DNA of 30,616 bases from DATBIO01 sp036556965 (lineage in GTDB: Bacteria > Acidobacteriota > Vicinamibacteria > Fen-336). Positions 23,477 to 30,616 of the stretch are shown here, one piece after another (position 1 is the first letter of the stretch; every line of letters starts with the position of its first letter). The stretch is from positions 1 to 30,616 of the forward strand of contig DATBIO010000166.1 of NCBI GenBank assembly GCA_036556965.1. The letters run 5' to 3'. The position numbers were made by a program, and so were the translations under genes. A model generated the notes under the pieces. It was not told the DNA's origin. It did no database searches and saw only the letters and a program-made list of their open reading frames with translations.

Positions 23477-25025
23477 CCGCGAGGCCGACCTGCTCGTGCT
23501 GGGCAGCGGCATCGCCGCCATGCTCCTGGCCGAGCGCGCGCTGGAGCGCGGCCGCCGCGTGCTGCTCGTGGAGCGCGGCACCGCCATCCCCTTCGCGGAC
23601 CGCCTGCGCCGCGGCGCCCACACCGACCCCTTGCCCTTCAACCGCGCGCCCCACGTGGTGCCCGCGGCCGGGGGCCGCGACGCCTACTACGTGCATCCCG
23701 TCTACAACGTGGGCGGCACCACCAGCCTCTTCTTCGGCAACATGCCGCGCATCCACCCCGCCCACTTCGAGGCCGGCCCCTTCGGCGGGGCCTCGCGGCG
23801 CTGGCCGCTCCGCTACGCGGACCTGGAGCCCTATTACCTCCAGGCGGAGCGGCGCCTGGGCGTGAGCGGGGACTCCGCGCACACCCCCTTCCCCGGCCGC
23901 TTCGACTATCCGCTCCCGCCCCACCGGCTCAGCCCCATGGACCGCGCCTGCCGCGACGTCTTCGGCGCCGAGCACGTGATGGCCGTGCCCACCGTGCGCC
24001 CCACGCGGCCGGTGGGCGGCCGCCCCGCGTGCTGCGGGTCGAACCACTGCGGGCTCTGCCCGGTGGACGCCAAGGGCACCGCCCTCAACACCGTGTTCCC
24101 GGCCATCCGCGAGCGGGTGGAGCTGGCCACCGGGCTGCTGGCCGAGGAGGTGCGCTGCGCCCGCGGCCGCGTGGACCACGTGGTGGCGCGGGACGCCGAG
24201 GGCCGCAAGCACCGGCTCGCCGGCCGCCAGGTGGTGGTGGCCTGCAACGGCATCGACTCCTGCATGCTCCTGCTCCGCTCGCCCGAGGTGCCCCGGCACG
24301 CCGCCCTGGGCCGCTACTACATGGACCACGCGACCTTCAGCCTGGCCGCCTACGGCACGGGCCTGCCCACGCGGCCCGGCCTGGCGGACAGCGCGCAGAC
24401 CGGCACCATCACGCGCTTCTTCGAGAAGACCGGCGATGACCTGCCCGTTTCCCTCCTGGGCGCCGCGAAGTCGGCGGACGTGGTGGGGGACGCGGGAGGC
24501 GCGGAGCGCGCGCGCATCGTGCCCGACCTGTTCCGGCTGGCCGCGGAAGGCCGGCTCTCCCGCGCCGCCACCCTGCGCGAGCGCGTGAAGGAGGTGTGGG
24601 ACTCGCTCCTGGTCGTGCGCTTCCTCGTGGAGACGCAGCCGCGGGCGGAGAACCGCGTGGAGATCGCGCGCATCGCGCCGTCCGGCCAGCCCATCCCGCG
24701 CGTCGTCCTGGACTACCCGGCCTACCTGGAGGCGTGCATCGCGCGGGTGACCGAGGTCATGCGGAAGGCGCTGCCCCGGGCCGACGTCCGCTTCGTGCGG
24801 CGCGACCCGGGCGCCCAGCACTGGCTGGGCGCCACGCGGATGTCGGAGCGGGAGGAGGACGGCTGCGTGGACCGCGACCTCCGCTGGCACGGGCTGGCGG
24901 GGCTCTACGTCCTCTCCGGCTCCGTCTTCCCGGGCAGCTCCAGCGCCAACCCCACCCTCACCATCGCCGCCCTCGCCCTGCGCCTGGGCGACCGCCTGGG
25001 GGCGGGGACGCCCTCAGGCCTCTGA
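23457..25025 (+). CDS. GMC-family FAD-dependent dehydrogenase
   Basis: 522 residues. FAD fold DLLVLGSGIAAMLLAERALE with VLLVERG near the N-terminus; the GMC middle part has YNVGGTTSLFFGNMPRIHP and CCGSNHCGLCPVDAKGTALN, a Cys-rich insert found in gluconate/sugar dehydrogenase-type GMC proteins. The C-terminal GMC domain has AQHWLGATRMSE with the catalytic His and LSGSVFPGSSSANPTLTI. It oxidises an alcohol or sugar and hands electrons to a quinone or cytochrome; the substrate is unknown. ATG 23457 (MASFASSREADLLVLG) is inside the previous gene. There is no signal peptide, so export by hitch-hiking on the Tat-type small subunit is likely. No cytochrome c subunit is adjacent. Its stop overlaps the convergent PDZ gene by 12 bases. 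Confidence 0.9.
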   Translation: MASFASSREADLLVLGSGIAAMLLAERALERGRRVLLVERGTAIPFADRLRRGAHTDPLPFNRAPHVVPAAGGRDAYYVHPVYNVGGTTSLFFGNMPRIHPAHFEAGPFGGASRRWPLRYADLEPYYLQAERRLGVSGDSAHTPFPGRFDYPLPPHRLSPMDRACRDVFGAEHVMAVPTVRPTRPVGGRPACCGSNHCGLCPVDAKGTALNTVFPAIRERVELATGLLAEEVRCARGRVDHVVARDAEGRKHRLAGRQVVVACNGIDSCMLLLRSPEVPRHAALGRYYMDHATFSLAAYGTGLPTRPGLADSAQTGTITRFFEKTGDDLPVSLLGAAKSADVVGDAGGAERARIVPDLFRLAAEGRLSRAATLRERVKEVWDSLLVVRFLVETQPRAENRVEIARIAPSGQPIPRVVLDYPAYLEACIARVTEVMRKALPRADVRFVRRDPGAQHWLGATRMSEREEDGCVDRDLRWHGLAGLYVLSGSVFPGSSSANPTLTIAALALRLGDRLGAGTPSGL

Positions 25026-26012
25026 GCCGCGGCGCTCCGCGTCCCTGGGCAGGGTGACCTCGAGGTCCAGGGCGCGGCCCTCGCGCACGACGCCGAGCTT
25101 CAGGACCGATCCCGCCTCCGCCTCGCGCACGATGCGGCGCAGCTCCGTCCCGTCGTCCACGGCCTTGCCGCCCGCCTTCACGATGACGTCGCCGGCCTTC
25201 AAGCCCGCCCGCGCCGCCGCCGAGTCCTCGCGCACGTGCGTGACGAGCACGCCCTCCTCGACCTTGAAGTAGCCGGCGAGCTGCCCGTCGAGGTCCTGCA
25301 CGCCGATGCCGAGCCGGCCCGCGCCCCGGCCGCCGAACGACCACGACCAGTCGCGGTCGAACCGGGGGAAGTGCGGGGCCACGGGGGGAACGGGCGGCAC
25401 GGGGGGAACGAGCGGGCGCGGGGCCCCCGGCGCGTCCAGGCCGTGGAGGTCGAAGTCGAAGTCGCCGAGGTCCGACCAGGCCATGGCGCGCGGCTCGCGG
25501 AGGGTTGCCGTCAGGCGCTGCCGCGCCCCGGCGCGGCTCACCTCGAGGGCCACCGCGCGTCCGCCCGGGGTCTCGCGCACCAGCCGCGCCAGCTGGGCCG
25601 CGCTGCGCACCGCTTCGCCGTCGAAGGACAGGACCACGTCGTCCGCGCGCAGGCCCGCCGCCTCCGCCGCGCTGTCCTTCTCGACCTCGCGCACGAGCGC
25701 GCCGCGCGCGTCCCCCAGCTTCAGGCGCGCGGCGTCCTCCGCGTCCACCTCCGCCAGCGAGACGCCGAGCCGCCCGCCGACGCCCAGGCGCAGGGCGCGC
25801 ACCGCCTGCCGCGCCTGGCGCCCGGCGTCCCGGGCCAGGTCGTGCAGCTCGCGCGCGTCGTCCTCCGCCTCCGCCGCCTCCCGCTCCGACTCGCGGGCGC
25901 CCTTCTCGGCCTGGCCGGCCGCCTTCTCGTCCGCCCTCGAGCGGGGCGGCGTGGAGGCGGCGAGCCCGGCCAGGGCGGCGGTGCCGGCGGCGGCGGTGAT
26001 CCAGCGCTTCAT
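25014..26012 (-). CDS. secreted or periplasmic double-PDZ protein
   Basis: 332 residues. A basic start with a short hydrophobic stretch (MKRWITAAAGTAALAGLAAS) predicts export; the charged helical region 28-70 may form a coiled coil. PDZ 1 spans about 76-172 (GRLGVSLAEVD, LRADDVVLSFDGEAV). A Phe/Asp-rich linker with a Pro-Val repeat (199-212) follows. PDZ 2 spans about 230-322 (GRLGIGVQDLDGQLAG, LKAGDVIVKAGGKAVDDGTE). There is no protease domain, so unlike DegP it has no catalytic Ser; it probably binds exposed C-termini in the envelope. ATG 26012 has GGAGGAG five bases upstream. It is the last of four minus-strand genes. Confidence 0.88.
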   Translation of the reverse strand: MKRWITAAAGTAALAGLAASTPPRSRADEKAAGQAEKGARESEREAAEAEDDARELHDLARDAGRQARQAVRALRLGVGGRLGVSLAEVDAEDAARLKLGDARGALVREVEKDSAAEAAGLRADDVVLSFDGEAVRSAAQLARLVRETPGGRAVALEVSRAGARQRLTATLREPRAMAWSDLGDFDFDLHGLDAPGAPRPLVPPVPPVPPVAPHFPRFDRDWSWSFGGRGAGRLGIGVQDLDGQLAGYFKVEEGVLVTHVREDSAAARAGLKAGDVIVKAGGKAVDDGTELRRIVREAEAGSVLKLGVVREGRALDLEVTLPRDAERRGSEA

Positions 26013-26082
26013 GGGCTCCTCCGGTGGGCGGGTCGCGCCCGTTCTGGAGCGTTGGACGCCGGACGGCCGGGGAAAGTCGGCC

Positions 26083-26715
26083 CTAGTGGACGGCCCCGCT
26101 GCTGCCGCAGCTCCGGCCGAGCAGGTGGAACTCGATGATGCCGGCCAGGCGGTCGTACCGCTGGAGCAGGGTGTCGCTCTCCAGCAGGGCCTGCTTGTCC
26201 ACGGCGGGGAGCCGCAGCGACTGGCACAGGGCGTTCACGAAGATGTCGTGGGGCAGCTCGGGCTGCGCCACCACCACCGTGCTGCTGCCCGAGCGCTCCA
26301 GGAGCTGGAGGAGGCGCGCCCGGGCCGCGTCCAGCGGCTCCTGGTCCTCCGGCGGCTCCGGCAGGGGCTCCACCGTGGCCAGGCGGTAGGGCTCGCGGTC
26401 GTGCTCGGCGCGGATCCGGAAGCGCGCCACGCCCTTCAGCACGATGTTGAAGCGGCCGTCGGCCAGGGACTGGCTGCGCTCGATGAGCCCCGCGCAGCCC
26501 GCGGGATAGACGGGTGGGCGGCCCTCGTAGTCGTCCTCCCAGCCCGGGCGCAGCAGGGTCATGCCGATCACCCGGTCGCCGCGCAGCGCGTCCCGCACCA
26601 TCTTGCGGTAGCGCGGCTCGAAGATGTGCAGCGGCAGCGGCATCTGGGGGAAGAGGACGACGTCCGGGAGGGGGAACAGGGGAACGACGGGGGGGATCTC
26701 GGCGGCCGTCGCCAA
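26083..26715 (-). CDS. LON substrate-binding-domain protein
   Basis: 210 residues made up of the Lon N-terminal domain (PF02190) alone: VPLFPLPDVVLFPQMPLPLH, IFEPRYRKMVRDALRGDRVIGM, GCAGLIERSQSLADGRFNIV and VLKGVARFRI, then a helical C-terminal part (LLQLLERSG, LLQRYDRLAGIIEFHLLG). No AAA+ or protease module follows, so it is a stand-alone PUA-like protein, perhaps a substrate adaptor; its role is not known. The start is TTG 26715 with AGGA six bases upstream (the sequence MATAAEIPPVVPLFPLPD matches the usual N-terminus). It starts seven bases after the yjbQ stop, so the two are probably co-translated. Confidence 0.9.
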   Translation of the reverse strand: MATAAEIPPVVPLFPLPDVVLFPQMPLPLHIFEPRYRKMVRDALRGDRVIGMTLLRPGWEDDYEGRPPVYPAGCAGLIERSQSLADGRFNIVLKGVARFRIRAEHDREPYRLATVEPLPEPPEDQEPLDAARARLLQLLERSGSSTVVVAQPELPHDIFVNALCQSLRLPAVDKQALLESDTLLQRYDRLAGIIEFHLLGRSCGSSGAVH

Positions 26716-26722
26716 GGGAGTC

Positions 26723-27199
26723 CTATCTGCCGATGATCTGGAGGGCGAGGTCCCGGTTGCGCGGGCCGTCCAGCTCGGCGGCGATGATGGCCTGGAACTG
26801 CCCGAGCACCAGCTTGCCCTTGCTGACGGAGAAGGAGACCGCGTGGCCGAGCAGGCTCGCCTGCAGGTGGGAGTGCGCGTTCTCGCGGTCGCAGTCGGAG
26901 ACCTCGGGGTCGTCGTGACGCCAGCCGTCCTTGGGCTTCACGACCTTGTTCAGCATCGACTTGACGTCGTGGAGCAGCGCGGTCTGCCACTCGTTGACGA
27001 AGAGGGCGAGGGTCGTGTGCAGCGAGGAGAGGAGCACCATGCCTTCCTTGATGTCGTGCCGGCGCAGGATGTCGGCCACCCTTTCCGTCAGGTTGTACAG
27101 CTCCATGCGCTTGTCCGTCACCACGCGGAGGGTCTCGTGTATGACGCGCACGGTCTCCAGCCCGAGCGCCTTCGGGGGCACCGCCGCTTCGGAAGCCAT
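26723..27199 (-). CDS. yjbQ: YjbQ/UPF0047 family protein
   Basis: 158 residues; a full-length member of the widespread YjbQ family (secondary thiamine-phosphate synthase-type fold, trimeric in solved structures). Conserved residues are present: HTT at 61-63 (SSLHTTLALFVNE), NAHSH at 107-111 and ELDGPRNRDLALQIIG near the end. A weak thiamine-phosphate synthase activity has been reported for E. coli YjbQ; its main role is open. It lies between erpA (72 bases upstream) and the LON-domain gene (7 bases downstream), all on the minus strand. Confidence 0.93.
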   Translation of the reverse strand: MASEAAVPPKALGLETVRVIHETLRVVTDKRMELYNLTERVADILRRHDIKEGMVLLSSLHTTLALFVNEWQTALLHDVKSMLNKVVKPKDGWRHDDPEVSDCDRENAHSHLQASLLGHAVSFSVSKGKLVLGQFQAIIAAELDGPRNRDLALQIIGR

Positions 27200-27271
27200 T
27201 CTGCCGCTCTCTTCGAGGGCGCTAGGGCCTGGCGGGGGCGGCGCCCGGACGCTCCTCCCCGCTGGGAACGC

Positions 27272-27619
27272 TCAGTGCTGGGGGGAGCCGCCTCCGGCGT
27301 TGAAGGAGTGGCCGCAGCCGCAGGTGGAGGTCGCGTTGGGGTTCTTGATGGCGAAGCCGCCGCCCATCAGGTCCTCCTTGTAGTCCACCTCCGCGCCCTC
27401 GAGATACTGGATGCTCATGGGGTCGATGATGACCTTCACGCCCTGCTCCTCGAAGACCTGATCGCCCTCGGAGACCTCGTCGAGGACCATCCCGTAGGAG
27501 AAGCCCGAGCACCCCCCGCCCTGCACGTAGATACGGAGCCCGCCCTGGGGCAGGGTCTCCTTCTCCGACTCCAGGATGTTCTTGACCTTGCTCGCCGCCG
27601 CCGTCGTAAGGCTGATCAT
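27272..27619 (-). CDS. erpA: A-type iron-sulfur cluster carrier/insertion protein
   Basis: 115 residues, the A-type carrier fold. The three cluster-binding cysteines are present as Cys37 (GGGCSGF) and Cys100/Cys102 (TCGCGHSF). ErpA/IscA proteins accept Fe-S clusters from scaffolds and deliver them to apo-enzymes. ErpA is essential in many bacteria for isoprenoid enzymes and respiratory dehydrogenases; the ErpA versus IscA label is uncertain. ATG 27619 follows GGAGGAATTCGGTTTC. Its promoter faces away from that of a NuoF-like Fe-S flavoprotein, so an Fe-S supply gene and an Fe-S client share one intergenic region of 96 bases. Confidence 0.93.
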   Translation of the reverse strand: MISLTTAAASKVKNILESEKETLPQGGLRIYVQGGGCSGFSYGMVLDEVSEGDQVFEEQGVKVIIDPMSIQYLEGAEVDYKEDLMGGGFAIKNPNATSTCGCGHSFNAGGGSPQH

Positions 27620-27643
27620 GAAACCGAATTCCTCCGCCTGTCG

Positions 27644-27672
27644 ATGGTATCGGAAAAGCCCCCGCGAGTGAA
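27644..27672 (-). promoter_or_regulatory. promoter of erpA
   Basis: Minus strand: TTCACT (27672-27667), 17 bases, TACCAT (27649-27644). It gives a short leader with GGAGGA before ATG 27619. Confidence 0.5.
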
Positions 27673-27698
27673 GCGCGGAGGTGTCCGCCGAACTTCCC

Positions 27699-27704
27699 TA
27701 TAAT
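27699..27704 (+). promoter_or_regulatory. perfect TATAAT -10 element before the NuoF-like gene
   Basis: TATAAT is followed by 11 bases and ATG 27716 with no Shine-Dalgarno sequence and no clear -35 box. A transcript would have a leader of only about four or five bases, close to leaderless. Confidence 0.55.
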
Positions 27705-27715
27705 GAGCGGCTTCG

Positions 27716-28900
27716 ATGGCTTCTCCCGCGGGCCGCGGTGACGACGGCGACGCGCTCGTGGAGGCGGTGCGCGCGGCGGGCCTGCGCGGACGGGGCGGCG
27801 GCTGGTTCGAGACCGCGCGCAAGTGGCAGGCCGTGCGCGTGGAAGGCGGCGACCCGTTCGTGGTGGCCAACGGCGCCGAGGGAGAGCCCGGGTCGCTGAA
27901 GGACCGGTGGCTCATGCGCCGCCGGCCGCACGCCGTCCTCCAGGGCCTGGGCCTGGCCATGCGCGCAGTGGGAGCGCGCGAGGGCTGCGTGTACCTCAAG
28001 GGCTCCCTGGCCGCCGAGGAGGGCGCGCTGAGCGCGGCGCTGCCGGAGGTCCGGGAGACGGCCGCGCTGTCCATCGAGGTGCGCCGGGGCGACGACAGCT
28101 ACGTGGGGGGCGAAGAGACCGCGGTGCTCGAGGTGCTGGAGGGCCGCCGCGCCTGGCCGCGGCCCAAGCCCCCGCTTCCCTCCGCGGTCGGCTTCCGCGG
28201 CCGCCCCACCCTGGTGCAGAACGTGGAGACCCTGGCCCGCGTCCCCGACGCCGTGCACGACCCCGCCGCCTTCCACGCCGGCGAGCAGACGCTGGTGTCG
28301 CTCTGGGGGCACGTCGCCCGCCCCGGCGTCTACGAGGTGGCCCTGGGCACGCCGCTGCGCGCGGTGATCGAGGCCCACGGGGGGGGAGCCGACGTCGGGA
28401 TGCTGTTCCCGGCGGGACCCTCGGCCGCTCCGCTCGCGGCGTCCCAGCTCGACCTCCCCCTGGATCCCGCCGCCCTGCGCGCGGCGGGATCGGCCCTCGG
28501 CACCGCCGCGCTGCTGGTGGTGCGCGCCTCGGCCTGCCCCCTGGCCGTGGCCGCCTCCCTGGCCGGCTTCTTCGAGCGCGAGGCGTGCGGGCAGTGTCCC
28601 CCCTGCACGGTGGGGACGGCGCGCCTCGCGGGCGTGCTGCGGGCGGTGGAGGCCGGGGACGCGCGGGCCCGCGACCTGGCCGACCTGGCGGAGGCCGCCG
28701 GCTTCATGGCCGGCCACGGCTATTGCGCGCACGGGCGCACGGCGGCGGCGGCGGTGACCGGGCTGCTGAAGCGGTTCCCGGACGACGTGGCCGCCCACCT
28801 CGAGGCTCGCGGCTGTCCCCGGCCCGCGGACGGCTGCGACCCCTTCGCGCCCGGCTCGCCCGAGCAGCGCGCCCTCGAGGCCGCGGTGTTCGCGCCGTGA
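27716..28900 (+). CDS. NuoF-like FMN/4Fe-4S NADH dehydrogenase subunit, stand-alone
   Basis: 394 residues, homologous to the 51-kDa NADH-binding subunit of complex I. FMN/NADH motifs: GLRGRGGGWFETARKWQAV (22-40), ANGAEGEPGSLKDRWLM (51-67), GDDSYVGGEETAVLEVLEG (125-143), RPTLVQNVETLARV (163-176). An SLBB-like region follows and then the Fe-S domain CGQCPPCTVGTARL with Cys291, 294, 297 and the distal Cys337 (HGYCAHG), so FMN, NADH and N3-type cluster sites look intact. It is shorter than typical NuoF (about 430) and has no NuoE or NuoG next to it. ATG 27716 sits close behind TATAAT. Its TGA overlaps the GTG of an eight-helix membrane protein, which suggests a membrane partner for the electrons. 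NAD(P)H use is inferred from the family. Confidence 0.88.
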   Translation: MASPAGRGDDGDALVEAVRAAGLRGRGGGWFETARKWQAVRVEGGDPFVVANGAEGEPGSLKDRWLMRRRPHAVLQGLGLAMRAVGAREGCVYLKGSLAAEEGALSAALPEVRETAALSIEVRRGDDSYVGGEETAVLEVLEGRRAWPRPKPPLPSAVGFRGRPTLVQNVETLARVPDAVHDPAAFHAGEQTLVSLWGHVARPGVYEVALGTPLRAVIEAHGGGADVGMLFPAGPSAAPLAASQLDLPLDPAALRAAGSALGTAALLVVRASACPLAVAASLAGFFEREACGQCPPCTVGTARLAGVLRAVEAGDARARDLADLAEAAGFMAGHGYCAHGRTAAAAVTGLLKRFPDDVAAHLEARGCPRPADGCDPFAPGSPEQRALEAAVFAP

Positions 28901-29664
28901 GCACCGTCTTCTTCCTCTTCCTGCTCCACCTCTCGCTGGGCGTCCTGGCCACGCTGCTCCTGGTGCCCGAGCGGGCGGGCGCGAAGTTCTTCAAGTTCTG
29001 CTCGGGCGCGGCCGCCTTCATGACCACGGCCGGACTGTGGCTGCTGTACCGGCGGTCGGGCCTGGCGGAGGGGCCGCTCCTTCTCGCCGCGGGTGCCTTC
29101 CTGGTGCTCACCGTCGTCTACAACCGCGCCTGGCACTTCGGCTGGAGCGGGCGGTCGCCCCTGCTCCTGGCCACGCTGGCCGCGGGCGCGGCGGCGACGC
29201 TGGCCGCCCCGGGAGCGGGGCCGCGGCCGCTGCTGGCCGCCACCGACCTCAGCTCCGCCCTCCTCCTGGGCGCCGCCGCCAGCGCCATGGTGCTCGGGCA
29301 CTGGTACCTGGTGGTCCTCGACCTGCCCATCCAGGCCCTGCGCCGCCTCACCGTGCTCCTGGCCGTGGCCCTGGGCCTCCGCGCCCTGGTGGTGGCCGTC
29401 GTCCTGGCCGGGCCCGTCCGCGCCGGCCTCGCCGAGATGCTGGCCGTGGCCGCGGGCCTCTGGAGTCCCGACGGCGTCTTCGTCTGGATGCGGCTGCTCT
29501 TCGGCATCGCCGGGCCCGCCTCGCTGCTGTGGTTCATCTGGAAGACGGTGGAGATCCGCTCCACGCAGTCCGCCACCGGCATCCTCTACGTCCAGCTCTT
29601 CCTGGTGCTGGCCGGCGAGCTGCTCGCGAAGTACCTCCGCGTGGCCGCCGGCTTCCCGCTCTAG
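28897..29664 (+). CDS. eight-helix membrane protein partnered with the NuoF-like flavoprotein, unknown function
   Basis: 255 residues starting at GTG 28897 (GTGA overlap with the previous stop). About eight transmembrane helices can be drawn (roughly 3-23, 32-50, 58-77, 86-104, 113-133, 146-168, 190-215, 227-250). Three histidines lie in or at the edge of helices: His11 (FLLHLSL), His80 (RAWHFGW) and His135 (VLGHWYLV), with an acidic Asp142 soon after. I recognise no named family. Histidines in such places can hold heme b or a quinone, so a membrane electron acceptor for the flavoprotein is a reasonable but untested idea; transport is an alternative. No Cys pattern for Fe-S. It lies between the NuoF-like gene and a membrane zinc-ribbon gene. 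Confidence 0.8.
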   Translation: MSTVFFLFLLHLSLGVLATLLLVPERAGAKFFKFCSGAAAFMTTAGLWLLYRRSGLAEGPLLLAAGAFLVLTVVYNRAWHFGWSGRSPLLLATLAAGAAATLAAPGAGPRPLLAATDLSSALLLGAAASAMVLGHWYLVVLDLPIQALRRLTVLLAVALGLRALVVAVVLAGPVRAGLAEMLAVAAGLWSPDGVFVWMRLLFGIAGPASLLWFIWKTVEIRSTQSATGILYVQLFLVLAGELLAKYLRVAAGFPL

Positions 29665-29666
29665 GG

Positions 29667-30095
29667 ATGCGCCGACCCGAGATCGCCTTCCGCTGCCCCG
29701 CCTGCGGGGGGGAGGCCACGGCCTCTCTCGACGGGGCCGGCCGCTGCCGCTGCGGCGCGGCCCCGCGGCTCGAGATCCCGGAGGCGCTGCGCGAGACGCG
29801 GCGGGTGGAGCGCTGTCCCGCGTGCGGGGGTGCCCAGCTCTACGTGCAGCGCGACTTCAACCAGAAGGCCGGCCTCGCCGTCGTGGCGGTGGGGGCGGCG
29901 CTGGCGCCCTTCACGCCCTTCTACTCCAGCCTCTTCGTGGCCGCGGCGGTGGACGCCGCGCTCTACCTGATGCTCCCGGAGATCACGGTCTGCTACCGCT
30001 GCCACGCGCACTTCCGCGGCTTCGCCCGGCACCCGGGGCACCAGGCCTTCGACCTCCACCTGGCCGAGCAGTACGACGCCCATCCGAAGGCCTGA
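29667..30095 (+). CDS. membrane-associated double zinc-ribbon protein, unknown function
   Basis: 142 residues. Cysteine pairs occur at 10/13 (CPAC), 27/29 (CRC), 50/53 (CPAC) and 109/112 (CYRC). The first two could form one zinc ribbon. The last two would form a second whose halves are separated by about 55 residues, including a hydrophobic hairpin (about 68-103: GLAVVAVGAALAPF, SSLFVAAAVDAALYLML). Both halves would thus be brought together at the membrane face. The C-terminal tail is rich in His. It starts two bases after the previous stop, so it belongs to the same transcript as the NuoF-like and eight-helix genes. No family name is recognised; an assembly or anchoring role for the two upstream proteins is conjecture. 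Confidence 0.8.
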   Translation: MRRPEIAFRCPACGGEATASLDGAGRCRCGAAPRLEIPEALRETRRVERCPACGGAQLYVQRDFNQKAGLAVVAVGAALAPFTPFYSSLFVAAAVDAALYLMLPEITVCYRCHAHFRGFARHPGHQAFDLHLAEQYDAHPKA

Positions 30096-30112
30096 AGGCC
30101 GCCGCCTTCGCA

Positions 30113-30118
30113 TAGACT
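30113..30118 (+). promoter_or_regulatory. -10 element TAGACT before the M16 peptidase gene
   Basis: TAGACT is followed by GCGGAGGA and ATG 30135, so this gene has a normal Shine-Dalgarno leader. No convincing -35 box. It lies 18 bases after the zinc-ribbon stop, so read-through is also possible. Confidence 0.4.
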
Positions 30119-30134
30119 CGGAAGCGGAGGACCC

Positions 30135-30616
<482 letters not shown>

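Noticed and set aside
26083..26715. Truncated Lon protease
   Set aside because: The protein ends naturally after the LON domain with its own helical tail and stop codon. Stand-alone LON-domain proteins of about 200 residues are a common family, so this is not a broken gene.
27716..29664. Part of a complex I, hydrogenase or formate dehydrogenase operon
   Set aside because: No NuoE, NuoG, hydrogenase or formate dehydrogenase gene is adjacent; the next gene is an unrelated eight-helix membrane protein.

Overview
The window is very GC-rich, gene-dense bacterial chromosome with almost no spare sequence. Three things point to Acidobacteriota: an Oar-type TonB-dependent receptor with an N-terminal carboxypeptidase-regulatory-like domain, an ATPase-less 'ADOP' permease (acidobacterial duplicated orphan permease) preceded by a PadR regulator, and the general mix of genes. 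The class cannot be fixed from the sequence. No tRNA, rRNA, CRISPR array, insertion sequence or phage gene was seen, and no gene-free stretch exceeds 200 bases.

Layout. 2-739: 3' part of a 2-oxoacid dehydrogenase E1 beta gene. 743-5105 (minus): a tightly coupled trio, a MDMPI_N/SCP2-like protein, a secreted double GlcG/HbpS-domain protein and an outer-membrane beta-barrel, joined by two TTGA stop/start overlaps. 5140-5439: a small charged coiled protein fired divergently from that trio. 5444-6697 (minus): glgC, divergent from a CysZ-like membrane protein (6761-7591). 7791-10718: the Oar receptor, with a possible 19-codon leader ORF and a hairpin in front. 10848-13819 (minus): PadR regulator plus ADOP permease, start overlapping stop. 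13994-14350: an orphan 118-aa protein. 14541-20331: a form II CoxS-CoxL-CoxM molybdenum hydroxylase with the CoxD AAA+ and CoxE VWA maturation pair. 20337-22460: a lipoprotein-like alkaline-phosphatase-superfamily enzyme with a TPR tail. 22528-23118: a secreted hypothetical protein. 23159-25025: a Tat-type small subunit overlapping a GMC flavin dehydrogenase. 25014-27619 (minus): erpA, yjbQ, a LON-domain protein and a double-PDZ protein. 27716-30095: a NuoF-like flavoprotein, an eight-helix membrane protein and a membrane zinc-ribbon protein in one tight operon. 30135-end: an M16 zinc peptidase, cut by the window edge.

Two types of promoter recur. Several genes have TTGACA/TTGCCC-like -35 boxes 17-18 bases from CAnnCT/TAnnnT -10 boxes and a Shine-Dalgarno sequence. 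At least three genes instead show TAnnnT exactly seven bases before the start codon with no Shine-Dalgarno sequence, which suggests leaderless transcripts. One 34-bp spacer (5106-5139) seems to hold two such promoters back to back.

The least explained modules are the NuoF-like/8-TM/zinc-ribbon operon opposite erpA, and the coupled GlcG-GlcG plus beta-barrel pair. Both are presented as candidates, not as demonstrated systems.
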